Assembly (NCBI RefSeq): GCF_002929225.1
Contig: NZ_PISM01000003.1
Coordinates: 1 to 62,325 of the forward strand
DNA from: Stutzerimonas kunmingensis
Lineage (GTDB): Bacteria > Pseudomonadota > Gammaproteobacteria > Pseudomonadales > Pseudomonadaceae
Direction of reading: 5' to 3'
DNA length: 62,325 bases
How positions within the stretch are numbered: position 1 is the first letter of the stretch; the number at the start of each line of letters is the position of its first letter. The notes beneath the pieces are model-generated. The model was not told where the DNA came from, did not search any database, and worked only from the letters and a program-made list of their open reading frames with translations. This document shows positions 58,922-62,325 of the stretch, piece after piece. Made by a program: the position numbers and the translations under genes.

Positions 58922-59859
58922 AACGAATCCATGTCGCCGCAGCCGTCATTCGTGGTGCCGACGGGCGCGTACTGATCGCCAAGCGCCCGCTCGACAAGCA
59001 CCAGGGTGGGTTGTGGGAGTTTCCCGGCGGCAAGGTCGAGGCTGGTGAGCGCGTCGAGGCGGCGCTGGCGCGTGAGTTGCTGGAGGAGCTGGGCATCGTC
59101 GTTACCGCGGCGCAGCCGCTGATCCAGGTGCGCCACGATTATCCGGACAAGCAAGTGCTGCTCGATGTCTGGGAGGTGCAGGCGTTTACCGGTGAACCCC
59201 ACGGGGCGGAAGGCCAGCCGCTGATGTGGGTGACGGCGGATCAACTGACGAACTACAGCTTCCCGGCTGCGAACCAGCCGATCGTCGCGGCTGCGCGGCT
59301 GCCGCACCGTTATCTGATAACGCCGGATGGCCTCGCCCCGCAACGGTTGCTCGATGGACTCGCGCAAGCGCTGGATGACGGCATACGGCTGATCCAGCTG
59401 CGTGTGCCGTCGCTATCGCCTGCCGACTACCGTGCGTTGGCAGAGCGGGCGCTGGCCTTGTGCGAGGGGCGGGCTCAGCTGATGCTCAAGGGCCCGCTAC
59501 AGTGGGCATGCGATTATCCCGAGGCCGGCTGGCATCTGACCGCCAAGCAGCTGCGAGAGCATGCGGGGCGGGAACGACCGATCGCGGCGAACCGCTGGTT
59601 GGCGGCGTCCTGTCACGATGCCGAGGAGCTGGCGCTGGCAGCCGCATTGGGAGTAGATTTCGTCACGTTGTCGCCAGTGCTGGCGACCGCCAGCCATCCG
59701 GATGCCTCACCATTGGGCTGGGCGCAGGTCGCGGATTTGCTGCTAGGCTTCGACCGACCGGCCTACTTGCTGGGCGGGCTTCAGGCGTCCGACCTGTCCC
59801 CGGCACGCCAGGCAGGTGCGCAGGGTGTCGCTGCGATTCGAGCGTTCTGGCCGGATTGA
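58918..59859 (+). CDS. mutT: Nudix hydrolase–ThiE-like fusion (MutT type)
   Basis: A 313-residue two-domain protein. N-terminal Nudix domain with GGKVEAGERVEAALARELLEELGI, the 23-residue Nudix box in full, as in MutT 8-oxo-dGTP hydrolase. From about residue 140 a TIM-barrel domain resembles thiamine phosphate synthase (RYLITPDG, LIQLRVPSLSP, HLTAKQL, and a shortened YLLGGLQ). The GTG at 58918 overlaps the GST stop and gives the length of the Pseudomonas homologue. The ThiE part probably lacks full catalytic activity; its job in this fusion is unknown. Confidence 0.88.
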   Translation: MKRIHVAAAVIRGADGRVLIAKRPLDKHQGGLWEFPGGKVEAGERVEAALARELLEELGIVVTAAQPLIQVRHDYPDKQVLLDVWEVQAFTGEPHGAEGQPLMWVTADQLTNYSFPAANQPIVAAARLPHRYLITPDGLAPQRLLDGLAQALDDGIRLIQLRVPSLSPADYRALAERALALCEGRAQLMLKGPLQWACDYPEAGWHLTAKQLREHAGRERPIAANRWLAASCHDAEELALAAALGVDFVTLSPVLATASHPDASPLGWAQVADLLLGFDRPAYLLGGLQASDLSPARQAGAQGVAAIRAFWPD

Positions 59860-59920
59860 ACGGCTGGCGCTGATGCAGGTCACTGGCGATGCTGCTGTAA
59901 ACCCGATAAATGTGTCTTCG

Positions 59921-59985
59921 ATAGATTAAAGCAATCGCGGTCATTCCCTTAATCAATTAACGGTATGCTGCTGGCTGCGTTATCG
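59921..59985 (+). promoter_or_regulatory. OxyR-like site and promoter before ahpC
   Basis: ATAG-N7-CAAT-N7-ATTC-N7-CAAT at 59921–59957 reproduces the spacing of the OxyR consensus ATAG-N7-CTAT-N7-ATAG-N7-CTAT, with the first element exact and the rest partial. TTAACG and TTATCG 17 bases apart follow as -35/-10 candidates. Confidence 0.45.
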
Positions 59986-60028
59986 TAGGCCCCGTTAAAG
60001 TTTCTGAACCCCCTAAAGGAGTTAGCAG

Positions 60029-60592
60029 ATGTCGCTGATCAACACTCAAGTTCAACCCTTCAAAGTCAATGCCTTCCACAATGGCAAGTTCATCGAAGTC
60101 ACCGAAGAATCCCTGAAGGGCAAGTGGTCCGTGCTGATCTTCATGCCGGCTGCCTTCACCTTCAACTGCCCGACCGAGATCGAAGACGCTGCCAACAGCT
60201 ACGCCGAGTTCCAGAAGGCCGGTACCGAGGTCTACATCGTCACCACCGATACCCACTTCTCGCACAAGGTCTGGCATGAAACTTCCCCTGCCGTTGGCAA
60301 GGCGCAGTTCCCGCTGATCGGCGATCCGACTCACCAGCTGACCCGCGCGTTCGGTGTGCACATCGAAGAAGAAGGTCTGGCCCTGCGCGGCACCTTCCTG
60401 ATCAACCCGGAAGGCGTGATCAAGACCGTCGAGATCCACTCCAACGAGATCGCTCGTGACGTGTCGGAAACCCTGCGCAAGCTGAAAGCTGCTCAGTACA
60501 CCGCCGCTCACCCGGGTGAAGTCTGCCCGGCCAAGTGGAAAGAGGGCGAGAAGACCCTGGCTCCTTCGCTGGACCTGGTCGGCAAGATCTAA
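60029..60592 (+). CDS. ahpC: Alkyl hydroperoxide reductase subunit C (peroxiredoxin)
   Basis: A 187-residue typical two-Cys peroxiredoxin. Peroxidatic Cys is in FTFNCPTE and resolving Cys in GEVCPAKW. It detoxifies organic peroxides and hydrogen peroxide and is recycled by AhpF, 120 bp downstream. AAAGGAG precedes the ATG. Confidence 0.98.
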   Translation: MSLINTQVQPFKVNAFHNGKFIEVTEESLKGKWSVLIFMPAAFTFNCPTEIEDAANSYAEFQKAGTEVYIVTTDTHFSHKVWHETSPAVGKAQFPLIGDPTHQLTRAFGVHIEEEGLALRGTFLINPEGVIKTVEIHSNEIARDVSETLRKLKAAQYTAAHPGEVCPAKWKEGEKTLAPSLDLVGKI

Positions 60593-60650
60593 GGCTTCGC
60601 CTATCTGCCCTGCGTGCTGGAGGGCTTTTCAAAGCCCTCTGGCAACCCAA

Positions 60651-60679
60651 CGCCTGGACGCGAACCGTCCGGGCGTTTT
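60651..60679 (+). terminator. Terminator between ahpC and ahpF
   Basis: CGCCTGGACG pairs with CGTCCGGGCG (one G·U pair), followed by TTTTA. A second inverted repeat, GAGGGCTTT-TC-AAAGCCCTC, lies at 60620–60639. Partial termination would make ahpC more abundant than ahpF. Confidence 0.75.
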
Positions 60680-60712
60680 ATTTCCAGAATTCCGAACGGG
60701 GTACCGCTGCCA

Positions 60713-62275
60713 ATGTTGGACACCAATCTCAAGACCCAGTTGAAAGCCTACCTGGAGAAGGTCACCCAGCCCTTCGAGATCGTCGCGTCCCTCGATGACG
60801 GCGAGAAGTCCCAGGAAATGCTGAGCCTGCTGCAGGACATCGCCAGCCTCAGCGACAAGATCACTCTGAAGACCGACGGCGACGATGCACGCAAGCCGTC
60901 GTTCTCGCTCAACCGCATCGGCGGCAACATCAGCCTGCGTTTTGCCGGCATCCCTATGGGCCACGAATTCACCTCGCTGGTCCTGGCCCTGCTGCAGGTC
61001 GGCGGTCATCCGTCGAAGACAGCACCGGAAGTGATCGAGCAGATCAGGGCGCTGGATGGCGACTACAGCTTTGAAACCTACTTCTCGCTGTCCTGCCAGA
61101 ACTGCCCGGACGTGGTCCAGGCGCTGAACCTGATGGCCGTGCTCAACCCGAACATCAAGCACGTCGCCATCGACGGCGCGCTGTTCCAGGACGAGGTCGA
61201 AGCCCGTCAAATCATGTCGGTGCCGAGCATCTACCTCAACGGCGAGCTGTTCACCCAGGGCCGCATGAGCGAGGAAGAGATCCTCGCCAAGCTCGACACC
61301 GGCTCCAGCGCCCGGGACGCCGAGAAGCTCAAGGCCAAGGACGCCTTCGACGTGCTGGTGGTCGGTGGTGGCCCGGCCGGCGCCGCAGCGGCGATCTACG
61401 CGGCGCGCAAGGGCATCCGCACCGGTGTCGCCGCCGAGCGCTTCGGCGGTCAGGTGCTCGACACCATGGCCATCGAGAACTTCATCTCGGTGAAGGAAAC
61501 CGAAGGCCCGAAGCTGGCCCGCGCGCTGGAAGAGCATGTGCGTGAGTACGACGTCGATATCATCAACCTGCAGCGCGCCAGCCAGCTGATCCCGGCGGGC
61601 GAAGACGGTCTGCACCGCGTGCAGTTCGAGAACGGCGGCGAGCTCAAGGCCAAGACCCTGATCCTCGCTACAGGCGCCCGCTGGCGCGAAATGAACGTGC
61701 CCGGCGAGCAGGAATACCGTGGCCGCGGCGTCGCCTACTGCCCGCACTGTGACGGTCCGCTGTTCAAGGGCAAGCGCGTGGCGGTGATCGGTGGCGGCAA
61801 TTCCGGCGTGGAAGCGGCCATCGACCTGGCCGGCATCGTCGCTCACGTGACCCTGCTCGAGTTCGGCGAGGAACTGCGTGCCGACGCGGTGCTGCAGCGC
61901 AAGCTCAACAGCCTGCCCAACGTCCGCGTGCTGAAGATGGCGCAGACCACCGAGGTCAAGGGCGACGGCCAGAAGGTCACCGGCCTGGTCTACAAGGACC
62001 GCACCAACGACGAGGTGCACAACGTCGAGCTGGAAGGCATCTTCGTGCAGATCGGCCTGCTGCCCAACAGCGAGTGGCTCAAGGGCACCCTGGAGCTGTC
62101 GCGCTTCGGCGAGATCATCGTTGATGCCAAGGGCCAGACCAGCATTCCCGGTGTGTTTGCTGCCGGCGACGTGACCACGGTGCCGTACAAGCAGATCGTG
62201 ATCGCCGTCGGTGAAGGCGCCAAGGCCTCGCTGAGCGCCTTCGATCACCTGATCCGGTCGTCCGCGCCGGCCTGA
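60713..62275 (+). CDS. ahpF: Alkyl hydroperoxide reductase subunit F
   Basis: A 520-residue flavoprotein disulfide reductase. The N-terminal thioredoxin-like domain has SCQNCPD (CxxC), the FAD loop is [17 protein letters not shown], the redox-active YCPHCDGP lies in the NADH domain, [13 protein letters not shown] is the NADH loop and [16 protein letters not shown] the C-terminal FAD site. I chose ATG at 60713 (MLDTNLKT). The partner is AhpC. Confidence 0.97.
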   Translation: MLDTNLKTQLKAYLEKVTQPFEIVASLDDGEKSQEMLSLLQDIASLSDKITLKTDGDDARKPSFSLNRIGGNISLRFAGIPMGHEFTSLVLALLQVGGHPSKTAPEVIEQIRALDGDYSFETYFSLSCQNCPDVVQALNLMAVLNPNIKHVAIDGALFQDEVEARQIMSVPSIYLNGELFTQGRMSEEEILAKLDTGSSARDAEKLKAKDAFDVLVVGGGPAGAAAAIYAARKGIRTGVAAERFGGQVLDTMAIENFISVKETEGPKLARALEEHVREYDVDIINLQRASQLIPAGEDGLHRVQFENGGELKAKTLILATGARWREMNVPGEQEYRGRGVAYCPHCDGPLFKGKRVAVIGGGNSGVEAAIDLAGIVAHVTLLEFGEELRADAVLQRKLNSLPNVRVLKMAQTTEVKGDGQKVTGLVYKDRTNDEVHNVELEGIFVQIGLLPNSEWLKGTLELSRFGEIIVDAKGQTSIPGVFAAGDVTTVPYKQIVIAVGEGAKASLSAFDHLIRSSAPA

Positions 62276-62291
62276 ATCGAAGCGCAAAAAG

Positions 62292-62324
62292 AAGGGGAGC
62301 AGCCGCGAGGTTGCTCCCCTTTTT
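62292..62324 (+). terminator. Terminator after ahpF
   Basis: AAGGGGAGCA/TGCTCCCCTT stem followed by TTTT. Confidence 0.9.
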
Positions 62325-62325
62325 C

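Overview
The window is chromosomal DNA, roughly 62–65% G+C, from a Pseudomonas-type gammaproteobacterium. The protein sequences and the order pagL–murI–moeB–prmC–prfA–hemA–TPR lipoprotein–lolB–ispE–tRNA-Gln–prs–rplY–pth–ychF fit Pseudomonas or Stutzerimonas best. There is no phage, integrase, transposase or CRISPR signal. The window divides into a catabolic left half (1–29 kb) and a mostly housekeeping right half (29–62 kb).

1–8.6 kb, minus strand: an uptake module made of an OprD-family porin (cut by the window edge), a secreted tannase/feruloyl-esterase-family hydrolase, a DoxX membrane protein, a sigma-54 activator and a three-part TRAP transporter. The porin, hydrolase and TRAP operon each have a sigma-54 (-24/-12) promoter, with GTCC-N8-GGAC palindromes about 100–150 bp upstream. 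The activator gene between them carries both a one-base deletion and an in-frame stop, so the module appears to have lost its own activator.

8.6–20 kb, minus strand: a leucine/isovalerate cluster, liuA-B-C-D-E followed by the CoA-transferase genes atoD-atoA, a thiolase and liuR. Together these take isovaleryl-CoA through acetoacetate to acetyl-CoA. A perfect 18-bp palindrome lies at the liuA promoter. Close copies lie upstream of an acyl-CoA ligase (20.6 kb) and an ABC transporter (24.3 kb), which suggests one LiuR regulon. A UV endonuclease gene (uvsE) sits between two of these operators.

20–29 kb, plus strand: acyl-CoA ligase, AhpD-like protein, a broken second OprD porin and a five-gene branched-chain-type ABC importer. 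The broken porin shares about 470 bp of near-identical sequence, in inverted orientation, with the porin at the left edge.

29–45 kb: housekeeping genes for translation, isoprenoid, haem, outer-membrane lipoprotein, peptidoglycan precursor and nucleotide-salvage functions, with two identical tandem tRNA-Gln genes and a PagL lipid A deacylase. 45–52 kb: a DUF1302/DUF1329 outer-membrane pair followed by a MalT-like LuxR regulator. 52–62 kb: DUF3509, a LexA-controlled yebG, a DciA-family protein, secA, argJ, a GST, a Nudix–ThiE fusion, and ahpC/ahpF.

An A-rich AACAACAA-type element lies at the translation start of nine catabolic or transport genes and matches the published AAnAAnAA target of Hfq/Crc carbon catabolite repression. 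It is absent from the starts of the housekeeping genes I inspected. The main layers of control visible here are therefore sigma-54, LiuR and Hfq/Crc.
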